A stretch of 64,000 nucleotides of DNA. Source: Marinobacter mobilis. Its GTDB lineage: Bacteria; Pseudomonadota; Gammaproteobacteria; Pseudomonadales; Oleiphilaceae. Positions 56,379 to 64,000 of this stretch are shown piece after piece (the first letter of the stretch is position 1; every line of letters starts with the position of its first letter). The DNA lies in NCBI RefSeq assembly GCF_900106945.1, contig NZ_FNNE01000005.1:124001-188000 (forward strand), written 5' to 3'. The notes under the pieces were generated by a model, which saw nothing but the letters and a program-made list of their open reading frames with translations, was not told the origin of the DNA and made no database searches. Position numbers and translations under genes: made by a program.

Positions 56379-57371
56379 ATGCAATACGCGTCAGGGTGCC
56401 CTCGAGGCACACTCTTCCCTTCTGTTGCCCTCGCAGGACTGTCCACACTTGTGCTGACGGGCTGTGAAGCGCCGCTGAATCTGGACGCCGTCCACCAGCA
56501 ATCACAGCATGCCATCCAGCGTACCGACTTCTACCAATCGGTCGCCAACAATGACAACGTCATCGTGGTTGCAGGCAACACCGGCGTCCTGCTGACCCGG
56601 CCGCACGACAGCGAGCACTGGCAACGCGTGGCAGTACCAACCCATGACAGCTTTATCGACCTGGACAGCTGCCCGGACGGCAGCTTTATTGCTCTGACCT
56701 TCAGCAACCAGATATGGCACGGGGACGCCAATGCCCGCCATTGGTCCTCCCATGATCTGCCCAGCCCCGAGCAGATGATGACGCTGACCTGCGCTCCGGA
56801 TAACGCCTGGTGGACCGCTGGCAGCTTTACCACGATCCAGCATTCCGCAGACCAGGGGACGAGCTGGCAGGAGGCCTCGCTCCAGGAAGATGCGATCCTC
56901 ACCAACCTGCAGTTTCTCGATGCCGATCATGCCATCGCCACCGGTGAATACGGCCTGCTGCTCAAGACTGAGGATGGTGGTGAGAACTGGGATATCGCCG
57001 GCTATCTTCCCGACGAGTTCTACCCCCATGCCAGCCACTTCCGGTCCGCTGAAGACGGCTGGGTTGGCGGCCTCAACGGGTTCATTTACCACACCAACGA
57101 CGGCGGCCAGTCCTGGACCCGCCAGAGCACCGATACCAGTGCGCCGATTTTTGGCTTTGTAACCCGTGAACAGGAGCTGCTCGCGCTCGGCGACAACTCA
57201 ACGGTCCTCCAGTTGCGTGGCAATCAGTGGCTGAGCCTGAACACGCCGAACCAGCCCCTGTATCTGCGTGGCGGCGTTCTGCTCGAGAACCGGCAACTGC
57301 TGGCAGCGGGCGGCCGCGGGCTGCTGCTCAACCTCGATATTCCCACGGCCGTCCTGGCCAGTAAAAAGTGA
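56379..57371 (+). CDS. YCF48/Hcf136-like beta-propeller lipoprotein
   Basis: The 330-residue product has a lipoprotein signal (lipobox LTGC, cysteine 29, followed by Glu, which favours the outer membrane). The rest shows repeated Asp-box segments (SADQGTSWQE, TEDGGENWDI, TNDGGQSWTR) typical of YCF48-type propellers. In plastids and cyanobacteria YCF48 helps assemble photosystem II; non-photosynthetic relatives are often encoded beside RND/MMPL transporters, as here. A partner or assembly role for the downstream transporter is inference. CCACAAAAACAA (56352-56363) lies upstream. Confidence 0.8.
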   Translation: MQYASGCPRGTLFPSVALAGLSTLVLTGCEAPLNLDAVHQQSQHAIQRTDFYQSVANNDNVIVVAGNTGVLLTRPHDSEHWQRVAVPTHDSFIDLDSCPDGSFIALTFSNQIWHGDANARHWSSHDLPSPEQMMTLTCAPDNAWWTAGSFTTIQHSADQGTSWQEASLQEDAILTNLQFLDADHAIATGEYGLLLKTEDGGENWDIAGYLPDEFYPHASHFRSAEDGWVGGLNGFIYHTNDGGQSWTRQSTDTSAPIFGFVTREQELLALGDNSTVLQLRGNQWLSLNTPNQPLYLRGGVLLENRQLLAAGGRGLLLNLDIPTAVLASKK

Positions 57372-57382
57372 GGAAACCACCA

Positions 57383-59848
57383 ATGGCCGGATTGCATCGA
57401 TTCACACACCTCATGCACCTTCTGGAGCTGTGGATTTTCCGGAACCCGCGGAAAGTTCTTAGCGTGATCGCGTTGATCACCCTGCTGTTCGCCCTGCGCA
57501 TCCCGGGGCTTCAGATCGTCACCGATTTCGCCGGACTACTGCCCCAGCAGCACCCCTACATCGAGCTGCACAACAGCATCAAGGACGACTTCGGCGGCGC
57601 CAACGTGCTGGTGGTCGGCGTCGAGTTCGCTGAAGGCGACATTTTCAGCAATGACAACCTCGCCACCATCGACCGGATCACCCAGGCGGTCGACAGCCTG
57701 CCGGGGGTCAACCACAACCTGGTGTCCAGCGTAACCCACCGCAATTCCCGCAAGATCTGGCTGACTGAGGTCGGCAGCATCAACTCGGAGCCCTACTACG
57801 ACTCTACCCGGGGGCGTTACTCCGACGAGGCGCTGGCGCAGATGAAGGCTGACGTCTCGGCAAACCCCCGCGCTTACGGCCCGCTGGTTTCACCGGACTT
57901 CCGCATGGCCCTGGTCAAGGCCCAGCTGATTGAGGGTCAACTGGACTACGCCGCGACCTTTGCCCAGCTCCAGCAAATGCGTCAGCAGGAATCCCGCGAT
58001 GGCGTCACCATCTATGCCACCGGCCAGCCGGTTCTGGTGGGTTGGGCCTACACCTACATGGACCAGATCCTGCAGATTTTCATCTTTACCGTACTCACCA
58101 TGCTCGCGCTGCTGGTGTTTCATTTCCGCAAGGCTTACGGCGTTCTCATCCCCCTCGGTGGCGTGCTGATCTCCACCATCTGGGGACTGGGGATTATCAG
58201 TCTGCTCGGCTACAACCTCGATCCCCTTGGCCTTGTCATTCCCTTCCTGATTGCAGCAAGGGCGATGAGTCACGGCGTTCAGCTGGTGGAACGCTATTAC
58301 GCAGAAACCCGGGCCCTGGGCAGCGGGCCTAAGGCCGCCAAGGCGACGTTCGACAGCCTGTTCCGCCCCGGCTCGCTAGGTGTGGTGTCCGACGCCATTG
58401 GCCTGTCGCTGATTGCCATCGGTTCAATCCCACTCAACACTCACCTGGGCATCTATGCCTCGCTGTGGGCCATTACCGTGGTCTTTACCGTACTGATCGG
58501 CGTGCCCCTGCTGCTCTCTATCCTGCCAACGCCGAAAAATCCCGAGCTGCGGGAAACCGCCCTGCGCCATATTGGCAGCAGCTGCTCCCGCGCCGTCGCC
58601 CACAAGGGACGGGCGAGAGTCCTGCTGGGCTCCGCCGCGCTGCTGATGGGGTTGGGCCTGCTGGCCGCCGCCAATGTCCAGATTGGTGATTCCGAGCCCG
58701 GCTCCCCCATTCTTTACCCGGATCACGACTACAACCTGTCATCCCGGGTAGTGAACGACCGCTTCCCCGGCTCGGAAGAACTCTATGTGATCGCCGAAAC
58801 CGACGAGATCGGCGGCCTCAAGCGTCCGGAAGTACTCGCGGCCCTGTCCGACTTCCAGGCCCATATGCAGACCGATCCCGAGGTCGGTGGCAGCAAGGGC
58901 CTGCCGGACCTGGTCAAGCAGGTAAACCGCCTGATGCACAACGATGACCCGCGCTGGTTCCAGATTCCCCATGACAACCAGTACGTCGGCGGCCTGATGT
59001 TCACCTACATGGCGTCCAGCCCCGTGCCTGGTGCGCTGGATGAGTTCAACGACACCGACGACCGTATTGCCAACCTGGTGTTCTACTACAAGGACCGCCA
59101 GGGCGAGACCATCCGCCGCGCCATCCATATGGCCAAGGCCTGGATCGCCGAACACGGTGACGACGTTGAAGGCCTGACCATTCGACTGGCGGGAGGCACC
59201 CTGGGTGTAGCCGCAGCAATGAACGAATCGGCATTCGAAACCAACCTCATTGTACTGCCCCTGGTATTCCTGCTGATCTTCGCCTTCGTGATGCTGTTCT
59301 ACACCTCCTGGCATGCTGGCCTGATGATGCTGCTGGCCATGCTGTTTGCCACCACCCTGACCTATGCCTACATGGGGCTCTACGGACTCAGCATCGACAT
59401 CAATACCGTACCGGTGGTTGCCGTCGGTATCGGGGTCGGCATCGACTATTCGATCTACATGATGGACCGGATCCGTGAAGAAATGGCTAAGTGCGGCGGG
59501 CTGCGGGAATCCGTCCAGCGGGCGATTGCGACCACGGGCATGGCCATCAGCTTTACCGCATTGACCCTGATGGCCGGCATTGTCATGTGGGTCATCTTCT
59601 CAGACCTGCGTTTCCAATCGGATGCCGCACTGTTGCTGTGCGTGATGATCGTGATCAACGGCGTGACCGCCATGTTGCTGGTGCCCTCCTGGGTGCTGCT
59701 GTTCAGGCCGCGTTTTATCACCGGCGTCTACGCCGACGAGGACGGCATTCTCCATGCGGACCATCGTCACCCCCAATCAACTCCCGCCCCCGCCAGCGAT
59801 CCGCTGGAGGCTGAGGGGTACGTAGCCGGAGCGACGTCCCGGCTCTGA
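57383..59848 (+). CDS. MMPL/RND superfamily transporter
   Basis: The 821-residue protein has two repeats of the RND/MMPL layout: a first helix (about 31-47), a periplasmic loop (about 50-220), a helix bundle (about 230-395), then a second helix (about 420-437), loop and bundle (from about 630). Typical segments are FLIAARAMSHGVQLVERY and VAVGIGVGIDYSIYMMDRIREEM, the helix-4-like motif of this family. It probably moves hydrophobic molecules using proton energy. AGGAAAC lies upstream of the ATG at 57383, 11 bp after the YCF48-like gene. Substrate unknown. Confidence 0.88.
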   Translation: MAGLHRFTHLMHLLELWIFRNPRKVLSVIALITLLFALRIPGLQIVTDFAGLLPQQHPYIELHNSIKDDFGGANVLVVGVEFAEGDIFSNDNLATIDRITQAVDSLPGVNHNLVSSVTHRNSRKIWLTEVGSINSEPYYDSTRGRYSDEALAQMKADVSANPRAYGPLVSPDFRMALVKAQLIEGQLDYAATFAQLQQMRQQESRDGVTIYATGQPVLVGWAYTYMDQILQIFIFTVLTMLALLVFHFRKAYGVLIPLGGVLISTIWGLGIISLLGYNLDPLGLVIPFLIAARAMSHGVQLVERYYAETRALGSGPKAAKATFDSLFRPGSLGVVSDAIGLSLIAIGSIPLNTHLGIYASLWAITVVFTVLIGVPLLLSILPTPKNPELRETALRHIGSSCSRAVAHKGRARVLLGSAALLMGLGLLAAANVQIGDSEPGSPILYPDHDYNLSSRVVNDRFPGSEELYVIAETDEIGGLKRPEVLAALSDFQAHMQTDPEVGGSKGLPDLVKQVNRLMHNDDPRWFQIPHDNQYVGGLMFTYMASSPVPGALDEFNDTDDRIANLVFYYKDRQGETIRRAIHMAKAWIAEHGDDVEGLTIRLAGGTLGVAAAMNESAFETNLIVLPLVFLLIFAFVMLFYTSWHAGLMMLLAMLFATTLTYAYMGLYGLSIDINTVPVVAVGIGVGIDYSIYMMDRIREEMAKCGGLRESVQRAIATTGMAISFTALTLMAGIVMWVIFSDLRFQSDAALLLCVMIVINGVTAMLLVPSWVLLFRPRFITGVYADEDGILHADHRHPQSTPAPASDPLEAEGYVAGATSRL

Positions 59849-59886
59849 CCGGGCGTCCTCCATCATCACTCAAACGAGGATCAGCG

Positions 59887-61794
59887 ATGCAAACAAAAAT
59901 AAAAGGCATGAGTCTCTGGTGTGCCGCCATCACCGGCGTCACCGGGCTTTCGCTGGTGACCCTGTCTCCGGCGATCGCTTCAGAGGACGCCAGAATCGAC
60001 GGTTACTACGAGAACGCAACCTACGCCCGGGATGGCGTGGGCCTGTCCAAATTCCGCAACACCATTCAACTGGAGGGTGAAAAACAGTTTGGTGACGTCG
60101 GCCTGTTCAGTAATGTCTCCGTGAATGCGACCCTCAGGGGCTCCTATGACGGCGTCTACGATCTGAATGATGATGAGTATGGTCGCAACGCCGGCGGTCC
60201 CATCCTGCTTCAGGACACGGCGCCGGCTCCCTTTGCCGCCCCCTTTGTCCCTCACGGTGAGGGGCTTGAACTGCCCAATACCTTCGACACCGCCAATAAC
60301 CCCAACGACGGCATGATCGTGCTCGGCGAAAACCTCCACGACCAGGCGGGCGGCGTGGCGTTCGGTGTCCCCGTCAGGCCCTGTGATGAGGACGACCGCG
60401 GGTGTATCGATGACTACCTCGACAAGGACACCAATGACCTCCGCTTCCAGGAGTTCAACGACCGCCTGGACTTCATCCGTGAGCTGTATGTGGATTTCGA
60501 CCTGAACTTCGACAGTGGCAATACCCTCAGTACCCGCCTCGGCAAGCAGCAGGTGATCTGGGGGCGAACCGACCTGTTCCGGGTGCTCGATGTCATCAAC
60601 CCCGTGGATTACTCCCGCAACAACATCTACGACGAGCTTGAGGACATCCGTATTCCCATGTGGATCCTGAAAACGGACTACCGCATGGGGCCCACGGAGG
60701 TGTTCGATGGCCTCGCCTTTGACGACCTCAACTTTCAGGTGGTCTGGAACTTTGACGAGTTCCGGCCCCACGACATAGGTCAGTGTGGCCAGCCCAATGT
60801 CATCCTGGATGCGGGCTGTTTCTTCCGCGGCATGAACAACCTGTGGGAGAACGGCGGTACGGTGGCAAACTTTGCCAACGGCAGTATTGCCACCGACTTT
60901 GGCCCCGGCCAGATCGGTATCCGACAGGCCAACCTGCCCAGCTGGAAGCTGTCCAACACCCAACTCGGCCTGAAAATGGAGGGTGTCTACGGCGACCTGG
61001 GCTTCTCACTTAACGCACTGACCTATCGGTCCCAGCTACCGTCACTGCACGGCGGCATCCCGGCCCAGAACGGCTTCACCGGTGAGACCGCCGTATGGCC
61101 AAGCCTGATTGCCTTCGACATTCACTTCCCCCGAGTGAACCTGGTTGGCGGCTCCCTCGACTACTACGCACAGAGTATCGATACCGTGGTTCGGGTCGAG
61201 ACGGCTTATACCTCAGGCGAGGAGTTCGCCAACACCCTGCGCAAGGAGCTCTACTCCGAGTCGGATGTGCTGCGCTACGTGGTCGGTGCCGACAAGAACA
61301 TCTTCCTGCCATTCCTGAACGAACGTCGGGCCTTCCTGTTCTCCGGCCAGATCTTCGGCCAGCACATTCTTGACCATGAGCGCGAACAGCGCCTGCTTGG
61401 CGAGGCCGGTATTCCCGACTGGGAACACAACTGGATTGGCACCTTGCTGATCAAGGGCTGGTGGATGAATGATCGTCTCAGTCCCCAGCTGATCACCGCT
61501 CACGACTTCCGTGCCCAGGCAACCACCCTGGCACCCAGTGTCGAGTGGCTGGCCAGCGACAGCCTCAAAGTGACTGCGGGCGCCAACATCAAGGTCGGCG
61601 ACGGTGCCCGCCAGTTTGATGACTGCCGTACCTGTAATCCCTGGGATCCGTTCACCCAGGCCTACCCGGGTCAGCCCGCAGGCGAAAGTGCCGGGCTGGG
61701 CGGCCTTGAGCCTCTTGGCCGCTTCAAGTCCGGCCCGATCGGCATGGCCCAGGAAGAAGACGAAATCCAGCTGACCGTTCGTTACAGCTTCTGA
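59887..61794 (+). CDS. DUF1302 family outer-membrane protein
   Basis: The 635-residue product has a signal peptide (cut near SPAIA-SEDAR) and alternating beta-strand patterns ending in LTVRYSF, a C-terminal aromatic residue as in outer-membrane barrels. The segment STRLGKQQVIWGRTDLFRVLDVINPVDYSR is a hallmark of DUF1302. It is expected to form a barrel for hydrophobic compounds or export. GAGGAT precedes the ATG. It lies 38 bp after the transporter gene and 15 bp before the DUF1329 gene. Confidence 0.88.
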   Translation: MQTKIKGMSLWCAAITGVTGLSLVTLSPAIASEDARIDGYYENATYARDGVGLSKFRNTIQLEGEKQFGDVGLFSNVSVNATLRGSYDGVYDLNDDEYGRNAGGPILLQDTAPAPFAAPFVPHGEGLELPNTFDTANNPNDGMIVLGENLHDQAGGVAFGVPVRPCDEDDRGCIDDYLDKDTNDLRFQEFNDRLDFIRELYVDFDLNFDSGNTLSTRLGKQQVIWGRTDLFRVLDVINPVDYSRNNIYDELEDIRIPMWILKTDYRMGPTEVFDGLAFDDLNFQVVWNFDEFRPHDIGQCGQPNVILDAGCFFRGMNNLWENGGTVANFANGSIATDFGPGQIGIRQANLPSWKLSNTQLGLKMEGVYGDLGFSLNALTYRSQLPSLHGGIPAQNGFTGETAVWPSLIAFDIHFPRVNLVGGSLDYYAQSIDTVVRVETAYTSGEEFANTLRKELYSESDVLRYVVGADKNIFLPFLNERRAFLFSGQIFGQHILDHEREQRLLGEAGIPDWEHNWIGTLLIKGWWMNDRLSPQLITAHDFRAQATTLAPSVEWLASDSLKVTAGANIKVGDGARQFDDCRTCNPWDPFTQAYPGQPAGESAGLGGLEPLGRFKSGPIGMAQEEDEIQLTVRYSF

Positions 61795-61809
61795 TCACGA
61801 GGAAAAACA

Positions 61810-63138
61810 ATGAAAAAGCACCACAGCCAAACCCTGATGCGCACATTGATTGCCGGCGCGACCGCCAGCCTGATGGCCACGGCCACCGTCGCGGATGACG
61901 CGGTGATCGAGGAGTCCTTCTTCCCCTACCGGACCGAGACACCCCGGTTTGACGGCCTGTCACCGGGCATGGTCATCAACCAGAACAACGTGGCCCAGTT
62001 CAAGGACGTGATTGATCCGGCGTTCTACAGCTTTATCGAACAGGGCTGGACCACCATTACGGTGGGAGAAACCACCTCCTTCGATCTGCATCCGAACTAT
62101 GTGGAGGCGACCCGCGCCTCCCTCGGCCAGGTATCCCTCGGAGATCAGGTGGGGGAAATCAGCGGCTGGCAGGCCGGACGACCGTTCCCGGAGGAGCCGA
62201 ACGCTGACGACCCCCGTGCCGGTGAGAAGCTGGCCTGGAACTACAAGTATGGCTACAACTGGGGCGACAGTGCGGCGATCTACCCGTTCTACTGGAAATA
62301 CCGGGACATGGACTCCGGGGATGTGGAGCGGACCATCAAATTCAACTTTCATTTCCTCAACTATATGGGCCGGGTGATCCAGGAACCGACGCCGGAAATC
62401 ACCCCAAACCCGTCCGAATTGTTCCGCGCCATCTATGTTCAGGTGCTGGACCCCAGTGATGTCCGCAACACCCAGCTGCTCATTCACCGGGCTTCGGACG
62501 ATCTCAAACGCGACAACTCCTGGCTGTACCTTGGTTTCCAGCGCCGGGTCCGCCGCCTGGCCACCGGTCAGGTCACCGATGCCTTCCTTGGTTCTGACCT
62601 GATGATCGAGGACTTCGAAGGCTACAACGGCCGCATTTCGGACATGAACTGGGCCTACAAAGGCACCCGCTACATGCTGATGCCCTTTTACAACCACAAC
62701 GACCTGACCCTGGATACGGAAACCCATCAGGATGACGACGGCTATCAGGTGGTGGCGTTCGGCGGCCAGGGAGGCTGCTTCCCCAACATCACCTGGCAGC
62801 TCCGCAAAGTCTATGAGGTGGAAGCCTCTCCGGCCGATGAAAGCCACCCCTTGTCCAGACGGGTTCACTTCATGGACGCACAGACGTTTACGATTCCGCG
62901 TACCGTGGCCTATGACCGCAAGGGCAGCCTTTGGAAAACCTTCACCATCGGCCAGGCTCACCCGGATCATCACCTGCCGGCAAACGAGGGCAGTGGTGTC
63001 TCCATCGATGACAGCTTCAGCATGATCGATGTCCAGGCCAGTCACTGCACCACCGGCCAGTTCAAGGGCCAGGTTGACCCGCAACTGTCTCCCACCAACA
63101 TGTTTAACGTTCAGCACCTGCGCGCTACCGGCAGCTGA
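61810..63138 (+). CDS. DUF1329 family periplasmic protein
   Basis: The 442-residue product has a signal peptide (cut after TATVA) and the DUF1329 pattern, including FDGLSPGMVINQNNVAQFKD, YKYGYNWGDSAAIYPFYWKYRD, DLMIEDFEGYNGRISDMNW and YKGTRYMLMPFYNHND. DUF1329 proteins are thought to share the LolA-like fold that shields lipids, which would suit a carrier between the transporter and the barrel. GAGGAAAAAC precedes the ATG. Confidence 0.9.
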   Translation: MKKHHSQTLMRTLIAGATASLMATATVADDAVIEESFFPYRTETPRFDGLSPGMVINQNNVAQFKDVIDPAFYSFIEQGWTTITVGETTSFDLHPNYVEATRASLGQVSLGDQVGEISGWQAGRPFPEEPNADDPRAGEKLAWNYKYGYNWGDSAAIYPFYWKYRDMDSGDVERTIKFNFHFLNYMGRVIQEPTPEITPNPSELFRAIYVQVLDPSDVRNTQLLIHRASDDLKRDNSWLYLGFQRRVRRLATGQVTDAFLGSDLMIEDFEGYNGRISDMNWAYKGTRYMLMPFYNHNDLTLDTETHQDDDGYQVVAFGGQGGCFPNITWQLRKVYEVEASPADESHPLSRRVHFMDAQTFTIPRTVAYDRKGSLWKTFTIGQAHPDHHLPANEGSGVSIDDSFSMIDVQASHCTTGQFKGQVDPQLSPTNMFNVQHLRATGS

Positions 63139-63164
63139 TTCGGCGTCGTTGTTGCTCCTCACTT

Positions 63165-63190
63165 GGGCCCGCCGTGGCGGGCCCCTTTTT
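63165..63190 (+). terminator. Terminator or attenuator after the DUF1329 gene
   Basis: GGGCCCGC (63165-63172) pairs with GCGGGCCC (63177-63184) around CGTG and is followed by CTTTTT. It lies 26 bp after the DUF1329 stop and 20 bp before the next start, so it may limit expression of that last gene. Confidence 0.8.
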
Positions 63191-63209
63191 CCCGCCAGGG
63201 AGGCTCGCT

Positions 63210-63815
63210 ATGCCTGACCGTGAAACGCTATCTGCCGACAATGCCCCGGCGCCTGCCGCGGAACCGCTAACCGTCGTCGTGTCTCGGCGAGTAAAGGACA
63301 GGGACAAAATCGCGTTTGAACGTCTCAGCAGTCAAATGACAGAACGCGCTTCCGGTTTCCCGGGCTATCTGGGTGCTGCCCTGTTCCGGCCATCCGCACC
63401 CGATGACCCGGAATACCGCATCGTCTTCAGGTTCAGGGATCGGGAATCGCTGTCATGCTGGGAGACCTCCAATGAGCGGAATGAGCTGCTCGGCGAGATC
63501 GAGAGCCTGCTGATCCAGCCCAGCGAACGGGAAGTCACGGAAGGTATTGTTGCCTGGTTCACCCGTCCCGGCCGAAACCCGGTACAACCGCCTCCGAGAT
63601 ACAAAATGACCATTGTCAGCTGGTTGGCGCTCTACCCGGCTGTGACTCTGGTTTTCGTCCTGTTCGGCGATCTCCTGACACAGGTCCCGCTTCTGGCGAG
63701 AACCGCTCTGGTGACCGGGGTGGTGATGCTTCTTATGAGCTACGTGCTGATGCCGAGGATGACCCGCTGGTTCTCATTCTGGCTATTTCCTGACAAACGC
63801 AATCACAGCCGCTGA
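63210..63815 (+). CDS. ABM-domain protein with two membrane helices
   Basis: The 201-residue product has an antibiotic-biosynthesis-monooxygenase-like domain (about 20-115: VVVSRRVKDRDKIAFERLSSQM, YLGAALFRPS, EYRIVFRFRDRESLSCWETS) and two C-terminal transmembrane helices (about 133-153 and 158-178). The ABM fold is small and cofactor-free in quinol monooxygenases. GGGAGG precedes the ATG at 63210. It is separated from the envelope module by a terminator. The remaining bases to the window end show no further gene. Confidence 0.8.
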   Translation: MPDRETLSADNAPAPAAEPLTVVVSRRVKDRDKIAFERLSSQMTERASGFPGYLGAALFRPSAPDDPEYRIVFRFRDRESLSCWETSNERNELLGEIESLLIQPSEREVTEGIVAWFTRPGRNPVQPPPRYKMTIVSWLALYPAVTLVFVLFGDLLTQVPLLARTALVTGVVMLLMSYVLMPRMTRWFSFWLFPDKRNHSR

Positions 63816-64000
63816 CACGGCGGTCCTCCCACGCCCGAACGACCACAGCCCTTCCCCCCGCTTCAACGGTCATCAGCCGGTTCTGAGCCGGACTCACTCT
63901 GGCCTAAAAACTTCATGCCATGCACTGAAAAACAAATAGTTGGCGTAAAACGTTAAGTATTGCTCAGGCCAGAAGCCGAACATCGATTGTTGCGCCCCCT

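Overview
The window reads as chromosome from a marine-type gammaproteobacterium, most likely Marinobacter or a close relative. This is inferred from protein resemblance and gene order; no marker gene such as 16S rRNA is present. The left half follows the neighbourhood known from Pseudomonas (algZ-algR-hemC-hemD-hemX-hemY, ubiD, rho, trxA, ppx, rsd/algQ, dsbB), with local rearrangements. No insertion sequence, integrase, phage gene or CRISPR array was seen.

Region 1 (1-34.9 kb) is mostly core genome. It holds the AlgZ/AlgR two-component pair, the heme genes hemCDXY, ubiD with a flavin-reductase-like partner, and rho. A molybdopterin block (moaB-moeA-moaD-moaE, mobA) lies between rho and trxA. 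Then come ppx, an ABC-F ATPase, an FKBP lipoprotein, rsd, dsbB, an RMF-like gene, gshA, tex, a GGDEF/EAL protein with a short upstream reading frame, rep, a cytochrome c5, manB, bfr/bfd with a possible Fur box, pepQ and yaeQ. A tRNA-Arg(CCG) with a strong terminator closes the region.

Region 2 (35-41.2 kb) is accessory. It contains an orphan secreted protein behind a run of five stem-loops, a Baeyer-Villiger-type monooxygenase with an alpha/beta hydrolase and a divergent AraC regulator, an unknown membrane protein and a PanE-like reductase.

Region 3 (41.2-56.1 kb) is a complete phenol catabolic operon in the classical order dmpKLMNOP-Q-B-C-D-E-F-G-H-I, all on the minus strand. A multicomponent phenol hydroxylase makes catechol, catechol 2,3-dioxygenase opens the ring, and the meta pathway yields pyruvate and acetyl-CoA. 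The last gene looks like a ring-cleavage dioxygenase of the LigB/DODA type that has lost its metal-binding histidines. The divergent dmpR encodes a sigma-54 activator, and a canonical -24/-12 promoter with upstream palindromes precedes dmpK.

Region 4 (56.1-64 kb) is the part I find most novel. Just after dmpR there is a second canonical -24/-12 promoter with XylR/DmpR-like upstream sites, reading into a four-gene envelope module: a YCF48-like lipoprotein, an MMPL/RND transporter, a DUF1302 outer-membrane protein and a DUF1329 periplasmic protein. An ABM-domain membrane protein follows behind a terminator. Both transcription units share an A-rich motif near several translation starts, resembling Hfq/Crc targets. 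My inference is that phenol sensing by DmpR switches on both the catabolic enzymes and a dedicated envelope transport or remodelling system.
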